Shown: positions 45,146 to 52,801 of the stretch, in pieces | Layout: every line of letters begins with the position of its first letter | Position numbering within the stretch: position 1 is the stretch's first letter | DNA from: Cryobacterium glaciale | GTDB taxonomy: Bacteria; Actinomycetota; Actinomycetes; Actinomycetales; Microbacteriaceae | Direction of reading: 5' to 3' | Length of the DNA: 64,000 nt | Assembly (NCBI RefSeq): GCF_004402535.1 | Contig: NZ_SOEY01000008.1 | Span: forward strand, 1 to 64,000 | Position numbers and translations under genes: made by a program | The notes under the pieces: model-generated | Databases searched by the model: none | What the model was told of the DNA's origin: nothing | The model's input: the letters and a program-made list of their open reading frames with translations, nothing else

Positions 45146-45922
45146 TTACAGAAACTGTCGGCCACCGTCGACCACGAGGGTCTGGCCGGTGATGTAGCGG
45201 GAGCCGGGGCCGGCCAGAAACAGGGCAGCCCCGACGATGTCGTCGGGCTCGCTGGCGCGTTTGATCGAGCCGCGGTCCACGCCGTATTTGGCGGCGCTCT
45301 CGATGAGGCCGTAGCTGGCCTCGGTGAGGGTGAAGCCGGGGGCGATGGCGTTCACGGTGATATTGCGGTCGCCGAGTTCCTTCGCGAGCACCCGGGTGAG
45401 GGCGATCACGCCGCCCTTCGAGGCCACGTAGTGTGCCCACTGGGCTGAGCCGCTGAGCACCGTCGCGCTCGACAGGTTGATCACCGCGGCGTTGTTCGCG
45501 AGAAAGGGCGAGCAGGCGCGGGTGACCAGCCAGGGTCCCTTGAGGTTGACGGCCATCACGCGGTCCCACTCGTCCACATCGATCTCCTCGAACGGCGACC
45601 GGGTGATGGTGGCGTAGATCGCCGCGTTGTTGATGATGACGTCGATCTTGCCGTCGTTAGCGAAGGCCGCGGCATCCGCTGCCAGCTGGGTGACGGAGTC
45701 GAGCTGGGTCACGTTGGCCGCGAGGGCGAGGGCGCTGCCGCCGGCCTCCTCGACGAGCGCCACGGTCTGCTGCGCGCCCTCGAGGTTGGTGTCGGCGACG
45801 ACCACCCGGTCGCCCTGGGCCGCGAAGCCCAGGGCGAAGGCACGGCCCAGCCCGCCGGCGGCGCCGGTGATCAGCACCGTCCTGGTTTGGCTGACGGGCT
45901 GGTCCGTGCGCTGATCAGGCAT
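45146..45922 (-). CDS. creG: Short-chain dehydrogenase (CreG-like, 4-hydroxybenzyl alcohol dehydrogenase)
   Basis: A 258-aa classical SDR with TGAAGGLG (19-26) for the cofactor and the catalytic set Ser152, Tyr165 and Lys169 (YVASK). It should oxidise the benzylic alcohol to the aldehyde. The ATG at 45920-45922 overlaps the creH end by 8 bp, so translation is coupled; a longer frame to 46048 runs inside creH and is not supported. Confidence 0.82.
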   Translation of the reverse strand: MPDQRTDQPVSQTRTVLITGAAGGLGRAFALGFAAQGDRVVVADTNLEGAQQTVALVEEAGGSALALAANVTQLDSVTQLAADAAAFANDGKIDVIINNAAIYATITRSPFEEIDVDEWDRVMAVNLKGPWLVTRACSPFLANNAAVINLSSATVLSGSAQWAHYVASKGGVIALTRVLAKELGDRNITVNAIAPGFTLTEASYGLIESAAKYGVDRGSIKRASEPDDIVGAALFLAGPGSRYITGQTLVVDGGRQFL

Positions 45923-47861
45923 GGCTGCCTTCGAGAACGGTGCCATCAAGAACGGTGCCGTCGAGTGCCTGCTCCAGCTGACTTGCCGCGTCGCCGGCCA
46001 GGGTGAGGTCGTGACTGTGCCCCTCAACGGCGTGGTCCTCGTCAGCATGATCAGGCACGATGGTGACGGTGCCGTTGTTTCCGTCGACGCGCAGCCACTG
46101 GCCGGTCACGATCTGCGACGAGGCAGTGCCGGTTCCGGTGACGGCCGGCATGCCGTACTCCCGGCAGACGATGGCCGCGTGGCTCATCATGCCGCCGATA
46201 TCGGTGACCGTGGCGCGAATCTTGCCGAAAATCGGTCCCCACGACGGTGCCGTCACGGGGGCGACCAGGATGTCGCCCTCCTGCACCTCGGAAAGCTGGT
46301 CCGAGCTGCTGATGACGCGGGCTGGACCTTCGGCCACGCCGCTCGAGGCCGCCATGCCGCGGAATTCTCCCTCGGGCGCATCGGAGTCGCCGAGCCAGTT
46401 CTTGATCTGGTCGCTCGTGATGCCCCAGAGCATGAGGGTGAACGGTTCGGTGATGACGGCCGGCGGGGTGTTGAGCGCCGGCTGCGGGCGCTGCTGCTGC
46501 AGGGCATCCACTATGACGCGGCGACGCTCGACCTCCTCGGGCCAGTAGGACGGGCCGATGGCCGGAGCGCCGACCGCCCAGCCGGTGACGTAGTCGAACA
46601 GGGCCTCGCGCACCTCGTCGCGGCGCAGAAAGAACATGCCGTCGGCATCCGGCCAGAAGCCCTGTTCCTGCAGCATCGCCGAGAGCTGGCGGGCCTTGCG
46701 CCAGAAGACGCCCATGGTCCAGTGTTCGATGTAGAAGTTGTGGTTCTCGACGTAGGGGTAGACCTGGCGGGCCAGGCCGAGCTTGCCCTCGAAGGCGGCG
46801 AGCTGCTCGGGGCTGAGCAGTTCCGAGTACTCCTCGGTGATGCGTTCGCGTTCGGCGACGAGTTCGGCGACCGGGCGGTCGATGGTCTGGCCGGCCTGCA
46901 GACGCCCGATGTAGTCGCTGATGTAGCCGAGCGGCAGTTCGAGGTGGTCGATCCAGTACTTGTCGTGGGCGTAGAAGCCGTTGCCGACGGTGAAGTTGAA
47001 CCACGGGTCCTTCGCCTCGTTGAAGGCGGCGATCCACTCGGCGCCGTGGGTGGCGGCCTCGATGCCGGCGAGGGTCTGCTCCGGGTTCGCGGTATTGCCG
47101 AACAGACCGGTCAGGCCCAGTTCGATGGCGAGCTTGGCGAGCTTCTTGAGCTCGTCATCGGGTCGGAACAGGTCCATGTCGACGCCCTGCACCATCTTCG
47201 CGACGGCCTGGTCGGGAATTCCCGGAAAGACCTCCTTGCAGAAGCTGAAGAAGTCGAGGTAGGCCACGTAACCGAGGTTGAGAAACTCGAAGTGGTACTG
47301 CCAGGCGCGATAGGTGAGCGCGATCAACTCGTCGTACTGGGCGAGCAGGTCGTTGTTCGGGCCGGTGCCCTTGCCGCTCGTGACGTCGCCCATGTCGACC
47401 TTGTCGGGCAGCGCGTCGAAATTCAGTGCGCCCAGTTCGTCGATCGTGCCGCGAATCTTGCCCTGCCACTGCTCGAGCAAGCCGTCCCAGTTCTGAAAGT
47501 AGTGGCCGGCGCGCGCCATGAACTCGGGCACACGGGCGGCGATCTCCGACTCGGGAACGCCCACCGGCGACATGAAGACGTAGCCGTTGTGAATGCGAAA
47601 CTCGATGCCGTTGGCCGGCGGAATCAGCAGGTGCCGGGTGTTGTACTGGCCGAGGCAGGACACGGCGAACTCGAAACCGATCGTCTCGAACGGCTTGGTC
47701 ACGGTGGGCCAGTGCTGGCTGTCGCAGAACCAGAACTTGGCCTCTTCGACCTCACGGCGGTTCTGTTGAAAGACGAGGTTGTAGGCGTACAGGTCTTTCC
47801 AGCCCTCGGCTCCCGCGGCGGGAGCCTGGTCATAGGGGCTGGGGAATGACTTCTCTGTCAT
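45915..47861 (-). CDS. creH: PEP-utilising/phosphohistidine protein, C-terminal half of a split PEP-synthase-like enzyme (CreH-like)
   Basis: A 648-aa protein. The C-terminal swivelling domain has GGMMSHAAIVCREYGMPA with the phosphorylatable His561; the long N-terminal part resembles the substrate domain of rifampin phosphotransferases and the large subunit of phenylphosphate synthase. With CreI it should phosphorylate 4-cresol using ATP. The start at 47861 (MTEKSFPSPYD) is preferred to a GTG at 47906 that has no ribosome site. The last codons repeat DGTVL (15-bp tandem repeat near 45925-45960). Confidence 0.78.
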   Translation of the reverse strand: MTEKSFPSPYDQAPAAGAEGWKDLYAYNLVFQQNRREVEEAKFWFCDSQHWPTVTKPFETIGFEFAVSCLGQYNTRHLLIPPANGIEFRIHNGYVFMSPVGVPESEIAARVPEFMARAGHYFQNWDGLLEQWQGKIRGTIDELGALNFDALPDKVDMGDVTSGKGTGPNNDLLAQYDELIALTYRAWQYHFEFLNLGYVAYLDFFSFCKEVFPGIPDQAVAKMVQGVDMDLFRPDDELKKLAKLAIELGLTGLFGNTANPEQTLAGIEAATHGAEWIAAFNEAKDPWFNFTVGNGFYAHDKYWIDHLELPLGYISDYIGRLQAGQTIDRPVAELVAERERITEEYSELLSPEQLAAFEGKLGLARQVYPYVENHNFYIEHWTMGVFWRKARQLSAMLQEQGFWPDADGMFFLRRDEVREALFDYVTGWAVGAPAIGPSYWPEEVERRRVIVDALQQQRPQPALNTPPAVITEPFTLMLWGITSDQIKNWLGDSDAPEGEFRGMAASSGVAEGPARVISSSDQLSEVQEGDILVAPVTAPSWGPIFGKIRATVTDIGGMMSHAAIVCREYGMPAVTGTGTASSQIVTGQWLRVDGNNGTVTIVPDHADEDHAVEGHSHDLTLAGDAASQLEQALDGTVLDGTVLEGSHA

Positions 47862-47941
47862 AAGAAAACCGTTCTCGAAGGTGGTGCGCGGGTGGGTATT
47901 CTGCACGTGCGATACTGCGCGAGCGGATGCTGCGGGTCGGG

Positions 47942-49036
47942 TTAGTCCGTTGCCTTACCGGCCTGCACCAGGAGTGATCGGGTGATGCTCTCGATGCCGA
48001 AGCCAGTGCTCGAGTCCGCGGGGCCGGCGGCATCCGCTTTCGTGCCGGAGGAGTGCACGGTCTCGGGTCGGGACTGCAGCAGCAACAGGTTCTGGCCGTC
48101 CGGCAGGTCACGGTCGAGGGCCCACTCGATGTCCTGCGGGCATTTGAAGTGTTTTTCGGCCTTCTTGGCGATCGTCGCGATGGCGGTGATCTCGGTCTCG
48201 CTGATCGAGAGCACGGCGCGGCGCGCGACCGAGACCTCGAGTTCGACCAGGCCCGTGTTGGCCGGGTCGGGTACGAGTTCGGCGTGCTTGTCGCCGATCA
48301 CCCGCTTGACCACCATGAGCATGATCTTGTCGACGGTGACATTGTCGGGGGTGACGAGGCCGGAGACGACGAGTTCGCCGAGGCCATAGGAGGCCTCCAC
48401 GACGATTTTGGAGCGGTCGCCGGTGGTGGGATCCATCGTGATGGCGACGCCGGCGGCGCGGGCGTTGACCATCTTCTGCACGGCGACGGCCATGGAGAGG
48501 CCCTCGTTGGGGATGTTGTTCTTGAGCCGGTAGGTGATGGCGCGGGAGGTGAACAGCGAGGCCCAGCAGCGGCGGATGTGCTCGGTGACGTCGTCGACGC
48601 CGTTGAGCCAGAGGTAGGTGTCCTGCTGACCGGCGAAGCTCGCGTCTGGCAGGTCTTCGGCGGTCGCGGAGGACCGCACGGCCACCGGGACCGGCTCGCT
48701 GAACCGCGCTTGGAGCGAGTGGTACGCGGCCACGAAGTCGGCGCGCACGTCGGCGGGCACCGGGCGGCTCTCGATCTCGAAGCGCAACTGCGCCGAGACC
48801 CGGTCGACCTCGGCCACGTCGTCGGCGTCGAGGTTGGCCAGCAGGGCGTGGATGTCCTGCTCAATACCGGCGGCCGCGATGAAAGCATCGTAGGAGGCGG
48901 TGGTGATGGCGAATCCGGGCGGCACCGGCATGCCGGCCTGGGTGAGAGCGACGAGCGAGGCGCACTTGCCGCCGAGTAGGTCGTGGCGGGGCTGGTCGGC
49001 GCCATCGAAGAACTGAATGTACGGTGCGATGTTCAC
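47942..49036 (-). CDS. creI: PEP/pyruvate-binding (ATP-grasp) protein, N-terminal half of the split phosphotransferase (CreI-like)
   Basis: A 364-aa protein equal to the N-terminal ATP-binding domain of PEP synthase: LGGKCASLVALTQAGMPVPPGFAITT (start of the grasp), VRSSATAEDLPDASFAGQQDTYL and EWALDRDLPDGQNLLLLQSRP. It would transfer phosphate from ATP to His of CreH. The GTG start (49034-49036) overlaps the P450 stop in GTGA; 80 bp separate it from creH. Confidence 0.82.
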   Translation of the reverse strand: MNIAPYIQFFDGADQPRHDLLGGKCASLVALTQAGMPVPPGFAITTASYDAFIAAAGIEQDIHALLANLDADDVAEVDRVSAQLRFEIESRPVPADVRADFVAAYHSLQARFSEPVPVAVRSSATAEDLPDASFAGQQDTYLWLNGVDDVTEHIRRCWASLFTSRAITYRLKNNIPNEGLSMAVAVQKMVNARAAGVAITMDPTTGDRSKIVVEASYGLGELVVSGLVTPDNVTVDKIMLMVVKRVIGDKHAELVPDPANTGLVELEVSVARRAVLSISETEITAIATIAKKAEKHFKCPQDIEWALDRDLPDGQNLLLLQSRPETVHSSGTKADAAGPADSSTGFGIESITRSLLVQAGKATD

Positions 49037-50370
49037 TTCGTTTCTCCCCAGGTGACGGGCACCGCGGTGGGCGCCCTGAACGACAGGTTGTCTCCGAACA
49101 CGATCTTCTCGGCGTCGACCAGACGCAGGTCGGGGGCCGCCTTCAGGGTCTCTTCAACGACGATTTTGTCCTGCATCTTGGCGAGCATGTTGCCGAGGCA
49201 GTAGTGGATGCCGAAGCCGAATGACAGGTGGTTGCGGGCGTTGACGCGGTTGATGTCGAAGGTTTCGGGTTGCTCGAAGGTGTCGCCGTCACGGTTGGCC
49301 GACCCCATGAGCAAGAGGATGTTCGACCCGGCCGGAATCTGCACTCCGCCGATCTCGGTGTCGACGAGCGCCTTGCGCCGCCAACCGACGATGCTCGGGG
49401 AGAAACGCAGGGTCTCGTCGATCGCGGCCGGGATGCGGCTCGGATCCTCGAGCAGTTTCTGCCACTCGGCGGGATGGGCGAGCAACTCGCGAATGGTGTT
49501 GGAAATGAGCGTCGTGGTGGTTTCGTGTCCGGCGAAGAGCAGGCTGTAACAGACCGAGGCGATCTCGTGGTCGGAGATCTCGGAGCCGGTCGACTGTGCC
49601 TGCACGAGGTCGAAGACCAGGTTGTCGCCGTTCTCGCCGTTGGCGAGTTGCTCGTGCGCGTTGGCGACCAGGCGCAGGCACTCGGTCCAGTAGTCGACGA
49701 GGTTGCGTGCGTGCGGAATCTGCTCGTCGTCGCTCAGATCGCCCCAGGTCATCGCGGCGCGGGAGTCCGACCATTTCTTGTAGGTCGAGACCATTTCCGG
49801 ACCCACACCGAGCAGCCCGAGGATGGTGATCGTGGGGATGTCCACCGCGACGTCTTTCAGAAAGTCGCCGCGTCCAGTGGGATGGGCCAGCATCTGCTGC
49901 AGTAGACGCGCGGTGTTCTCGCGAATGGTGGGTTCGAGCTTCTTGTAGCGGCGAGGCGTGAACTCCTTCTGCACGATGGCGCGCATGCGGGTGTGTTCAG
50001 GGGGAATGCGGGCGCTGAGGCCGGAGTAGGCGGTGAAGCCGCCGTCGTTCATGATTTTCGCGGCAGCGGCACCGCGGGCTCGCACCGGGGCCTGGGCGTT
50101 CTCGCTGCTGAAGACCTGCCAGTTGTCGAAGGCGGCCTTGACGTCGACGTAGCGGGAGACGACGAAGTAGCCGATCTCCTCATCGAACATGACCGGTTCG
50201 TTCTCGCGCAGGGCGGCATAGGACGGGAACGGGTCGGTCATCGCGAAGGGGGCGTAGCCGTGGTGTGCGGTGTGCGCGCTTTCGGCACGGTCTTTGACGG
50301 GGGCGCCGTGGGCGACCGGGCATTGGCCGGTGGCGGCGGCCGGGTGGGCGAGTGCGGGTTGAGCGGTCAC
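49033..50370 (-). CDS. creJ: Cytochrome P450 (CreJ-like, CYP288 type by context)
   Basis: A 445-aa soluble P450. Haem ligand Cys391 in FGFGIHYCLG, oxygen-activation motif AGHETT (280-285) and the ExxR pair Glu319/Arg322 are clear. In the cre pathway it oxidises the methyl group of the phosphorylated cresol, with CreE and CreF as electron donors. The GTG at 50368-50370 has AGGAG 6 nt upstream. It follows the IclR gene on the same strand after 104 bp with two palindromes. The CYP subfamily is from context only. Confidence 0.87.
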   Translation of the reverse strand: MTAQPALAHPAAATGQCPVAHGAPVKDRAESAHTAHHGYAPFAMTDPFPSYAALRENEPVMFDEEIGYFVVSRYVDVKAAFDNWQVFSSENAQAPVRARGAAAAKIMNDGGFTAYSGLSARIPPEHTRMRAIVQKEFTPRRYKKLEPTIRENTARLLQQMLAHPTGRGDFLKDVAVDIPTITILGLLGVGPEMVSTYKKWSDSRAAMTWGDLSDDEQIPHARNLVDYWTECLRLVANAHEQLANGENGDNLVFDLVQAQSTGSEISDHEIASVCYSLLFAGHETTTTLISNTIRELLAHPAEWQKLLEDPSRIPAAIDETLRFSPSIVGWRRKALVDTEIGGVQIPAGSNILLLMGSANRDGDTFEQPETFDINRVNARNHLSFGFGIHYCLGNMLAKMQDKIVVEETLKAAPDLRLVDAEKIVFGDNLSFRAPTAVPVTWGETK

Positions 50371-50392
50371 GAGTGCTCCTTGGTCTGCAGTT

Positions 50393-50426
50393 CTCAACGT
50401 TGAGGTCGACGAGGTCTATCTAAGAC
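50393..50426 (-). promoter_or_regulatory. Two palindromes in the creJ promoter region
   Basis: CTCAACGTTGAG (50393-50404) is a perfect 12-bp palindrome, and GTCT/AGAC flank ATCTA at 50414-50426. On the minus strand the second overlaps a possible -10 box (TAGATA or TAGACC) with TTGCGG upstream, and the first would lie at or after the transcription start, fit for an IclR-type operator 25-35 bp before creJ. Confidence 0.45.
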
Positions 50427-50474
50427 GCGTTGATGGCCGCAATTGCCGCGCTGTCCCACTGGATGGAAGTGGCT

Positions 50475-51281
50475 TCACGGCAGGGCAGGTTTTGGCACGC
50501 TGGCCGGCAGCCGCAGGGTGGCAGGCGGCAGGTGCGCGATTCCGGCCTGGATGCGCTGCGCCGTGCCCTGCAACACGGGCAGGTAGCGCTCGAGCTGGTG
50601 CGCGCGCGAGGTCGGCAGAACGATGCCGAGCGCGCCGAAAATCTGCCCCGACGCCTGGAACACGGGCACCGCGAGCGAGCACGAGCCCTGCCGCACCTCT
50701 TCGGAGGCGAGGGCGAACCCTTGTTCCCTGATCTTGCCGAGCTCGCGGCGCAGCTCGGCCGGGTCGGTTTTGGTGAGCGGAGTGCGGCGCACGAGTTCGC
50801 CGTCGAGAACGGCGTTCTGCACCCACTCCTCTTCGAAGGCGAGAATGGCGCGTCCCACGGCGGTGGCGTGCAGCGGCAGGCGACCGCCCACCCGGCTGGC
50901 CTGCGGCACGCGCCGGCTGCCGTAGACCCGGTCGATGTAGAGCACCTCGGCACCGTCACGAATGGCGAGATGCACGGTCTCCTGGGTGAGCCCGAACAGG
51001 TCCTGCAGGTAGGGGCGGGCCACGTCGCGCAGCTTACGGCCGGCGTGCTGGCCGAGTTCCCAGAGGCGCAGGCCGATTTGGTAGCGACCCTGGGCGTCGC
51101 GCTGAACGGCGCCCCAGGCCTCGAGTTCGCCGAGCAGGCGGTGAGCGGTGCTCTGCGGCAGCCCGCTCTCCTGGCTGATCTCCGACAGCGACCGAGCGGA
51201 TGCGCTGTGCTCGAATGCCGCCAGAATGCTCAGCACGCGGCTGGTCACCGACTGCCCGGGGGCGTTCGTGTGGCCGGCCAT
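50475..51281 (-). CDS. creR: IclR-family transcription regulator (CreR-like)
   Basis: A 268-aa IclR protein: winged helix (SLSEISQESGLPQSTAHRLL) followed by the effector domain (HLAIRDGAEVLYIDRV, GRLPLHATAVGRAILA). It is the gene next upstream of the P450 and probably controls the cre run in answer to an aromatic compound. The ATG at 51279-51281 has GAGG 6 nt upstream; the longer frame to 51314 is not needed. Confidence 0.85.
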   Translation of the reverse strand: MAGHTNAPGQSVTSRVLSILAAFEHSASARSLSEISQESGLPQSTAHRLLGELEAWGAVQRDAQGRYQIGLRLWELGQHAGRKLRDVARPYLQDLFGLTQETVHLAIRDGAEVLYIDRVYGSRRVPQASRVGGRLPLHATAVGRAILAFEEEWVQNAVLDGELVRRTPLTKTDPAELRRELGKIREQGFALASEEVRQGSCSLAVPVFQASGQIFGALGIVLPTSRAHQLERYLPVLQGTAQRIQAGIAHLPPATLRLPASVPKPALP

Positions 51282-51414
51282 GGTGCCTCGTTTCGAGTTT
51301 TCGCTCCCCCTCATCGGCGGGCAGGCTCACTCTAACCAGCGGCGGCCAAGCCGCGCGAGGGCCGAAGGTCCCCCGTTCGGGGCGCTGGCTCGGTCACCGG
51401 GTCGGCGCCGCCGG

Positions 51415-51530
51415 TTGCTGCGCGCGCGCCCGATACCTGCGTGCGCCCCTCTCCCCGGCGCTGCGGGCTGCTGCTCGCGCGCCCGATACCTGCGTGCGCT
51501 AGTGGCGTGCCGGGGGCGCGTGCAGCAATC
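51415..51530. repeat. Direct repeats and interspersed GC-rich repeat upstream of creR
   Basis: A 23-bp sequence at 51424-51446 is repeated exactly at 51477-51499 (core CGATACCTGCGTGCGC). The 17-mer at 51470-51486 equals 41055-41071, and the 19-mer TGCCGGGGGCGCGTGCAGC at 51508-51526 equals 59499-59517. The 284-bp gap 51282-51565 holds these repeats and no gene I can support. Confidence 0.6.
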
Positions 51531-51565
51531 GCCAGCGCGTGCGCCATAAGGCCGCGCCCCCGGCG

Positions 51566-52801
51566 TTAGCCGAGCGGGTAGGCGAGCGGGTAGGCGAGGG
51601 CGTTCTGGCGCACTCCGAGGGTCAGCCGCTCGCCGACGCGCGGCAGGTCGGGGGCTGCGACGCGGGCACGAACGACGAGGCCGCCGGCGAGGGTGAAGCT
51701 CACCAGGGCGTCGTGGCCGGCGTACGCGATGGCGGTGGTGACGGCATCCGTTTGTCGCCCGGTTGACGGGGCGGCGAGGGTCAGCCATTCCGGGCGGAGC
51801 AGCACGCGCACGCTCGTTCCGTCGGCGGGAGCGGATGCTGCGCCCCGCGCCCCCATCCAGTCCGCCGGGAGCGAGCCGAGGCCGCAGTCGACGCGGCCGC
51901 CCTGCCAGACCCCGTCGAGTTCCACGGTATCGCCGACGAACCCGGCGACCCAGGGGTCGACCGGGCGCTCGTAGACGTCGGCGGGGGTGCCGAACTGCAG
52001 GATCTCACCACCGCGCATGACGGCGACGAAGTCGGCGAGGGAGAGCGCCTCTTCCTGGTCGTGGGTCACGAGCAGGCTCGTGTTGTGCTGGCCGCGCAGC
52101 AGGGCAGCGACTTCGAGGCGCAGGGCCGAACGCAGCAGCGGGTCGAGGGCCGCGAAGGGTTCATCGAGCAGCATGAGGTCGGGGCGGGGGGCGAGCGCCC
52201 TGGCCAGGGACACGCGCTGGGCCTGGCCACCGGAAAGCTGCGAGGGGGCGCGATCCACGAGTTCGGCCAGGCCCACGAGGGTGGCGAGCTCCGCGATGCG
52301 GGCCGCGCGGCTGGTCTGGCGGCCGCGGTCGGGGCTGATCGGCGCCGGGGTGAGGGGGGTCGAATGCAGCGCGGCTGGGCGCGCGCGGGCCGCTCGCCCT
52401 TGGCGGGTGAGACCGGCGAAGAGACCGGCTACTCCCCGGGGGGCGTCACCCGGCTCGCAGTAGAGTTCGTCGCTCTGCCTGGTGCGGGGCAGCCCGAAAC
52501 CGATGTTCTCGCCGACCGACAGGTGCGGAAACAGCGAGGCGTCTTGCGGAACCCAGCCCATGCCGCGCTTTTCCGGGGCTCGCTGCACGCCGGGTCCGGT
52601 GACGAGGCGCCCGCCGACCGTGATCGTGCCGGAGGTGACCGGCAGCAGACCCGCGACCGCGCGCAGGAGGGTGGTCTTGCCGCATCCGCTCGGGCCGAGA
52701 ACGGCCACGAGTGAGCCGCGCGGAATGCGCAGGCTGACGTCGTCGAGTACCCGACGGTCACCGTAGGCGACGTTCAGCGCCTCGATCGTTACCCAGCCCA
52801 C
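51566..52801 (-). CDS. fbpC: Ferric iron ABC transporter ATP-binding protein
   Basis: A 411-aa FbpC/PotA-like ATPase: Walker A GPSGCGKTT (36-44), signature LSGGQAQR (189-196), Walker B LMLLDEP (209-215) and a C-terminal regulatory TOBE-like domain. Between the Q-loop and the signature about 55 extra residues (roughly 107-165, with YCEPGDAPRG and ALHSTPLTPAPI) interrupt what is normally a short linker; they are Pro/Arg/Ala-rich and look like translated non-coding DNA. The GTG start overlaps the permease stop by 1 bp (TAGTG). Confidence 0.85.
   Translation of the reverse strand: MGWVTIEALNVAYGDRRVLDDVSLRIPRGSLVAVLGPSGCGKTTLLRAVAGLLPVTSGTITVGGRLVTGPGVQRAPEKRGMGWVPQDASLFPHLSVGENIGFGLPRTRQSDELYCEPGDAPRGVAGLFAGLTRQGRAARARPAALHSTPLTPAPISPDRGRQTSRAARIAELATLVGLAELVDRAPSQLSGGQAQRVSLARALAPRPDLMLLDEPFAALDPLLRSALRLEVAALLRGQHNTSLLVTHDQEEALSLADFVAVMRGGEILQFGTPADVYERPVDPWVAGFVGDTVELDGVWQGGRVDCGLGSLPADWMGARGAASAPADGTSVRVLLRPEWLTLAAPSTGRQTDAVTTAIAYAGHDALVSFTLAGGLVVRARVAAPDLPRVGERLTLGVRQNALAYPLAYPLG

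Noticed and set aside
45921-47849. A 642-aa open frame antisense to creH
   Set aside because: The minus-strand product has clear PEP-utilising motifs; the plus frame has none and no ribosome site.
45915-49036. Rifampin phosphotransferase (Rph) for the creH/creI pair
   Set aside because: Rph is one polypeptide; here the halves are separate and embedded in a P450/ferredoxin/phosphohydrolase operon whose order matches cre.
41040-51530. The two GC-rich repeats as attachment sites of an integrated element
   Set aside because: No integrase, transposase or tRNA gene lies between or beside them; kept only as a repeat family.
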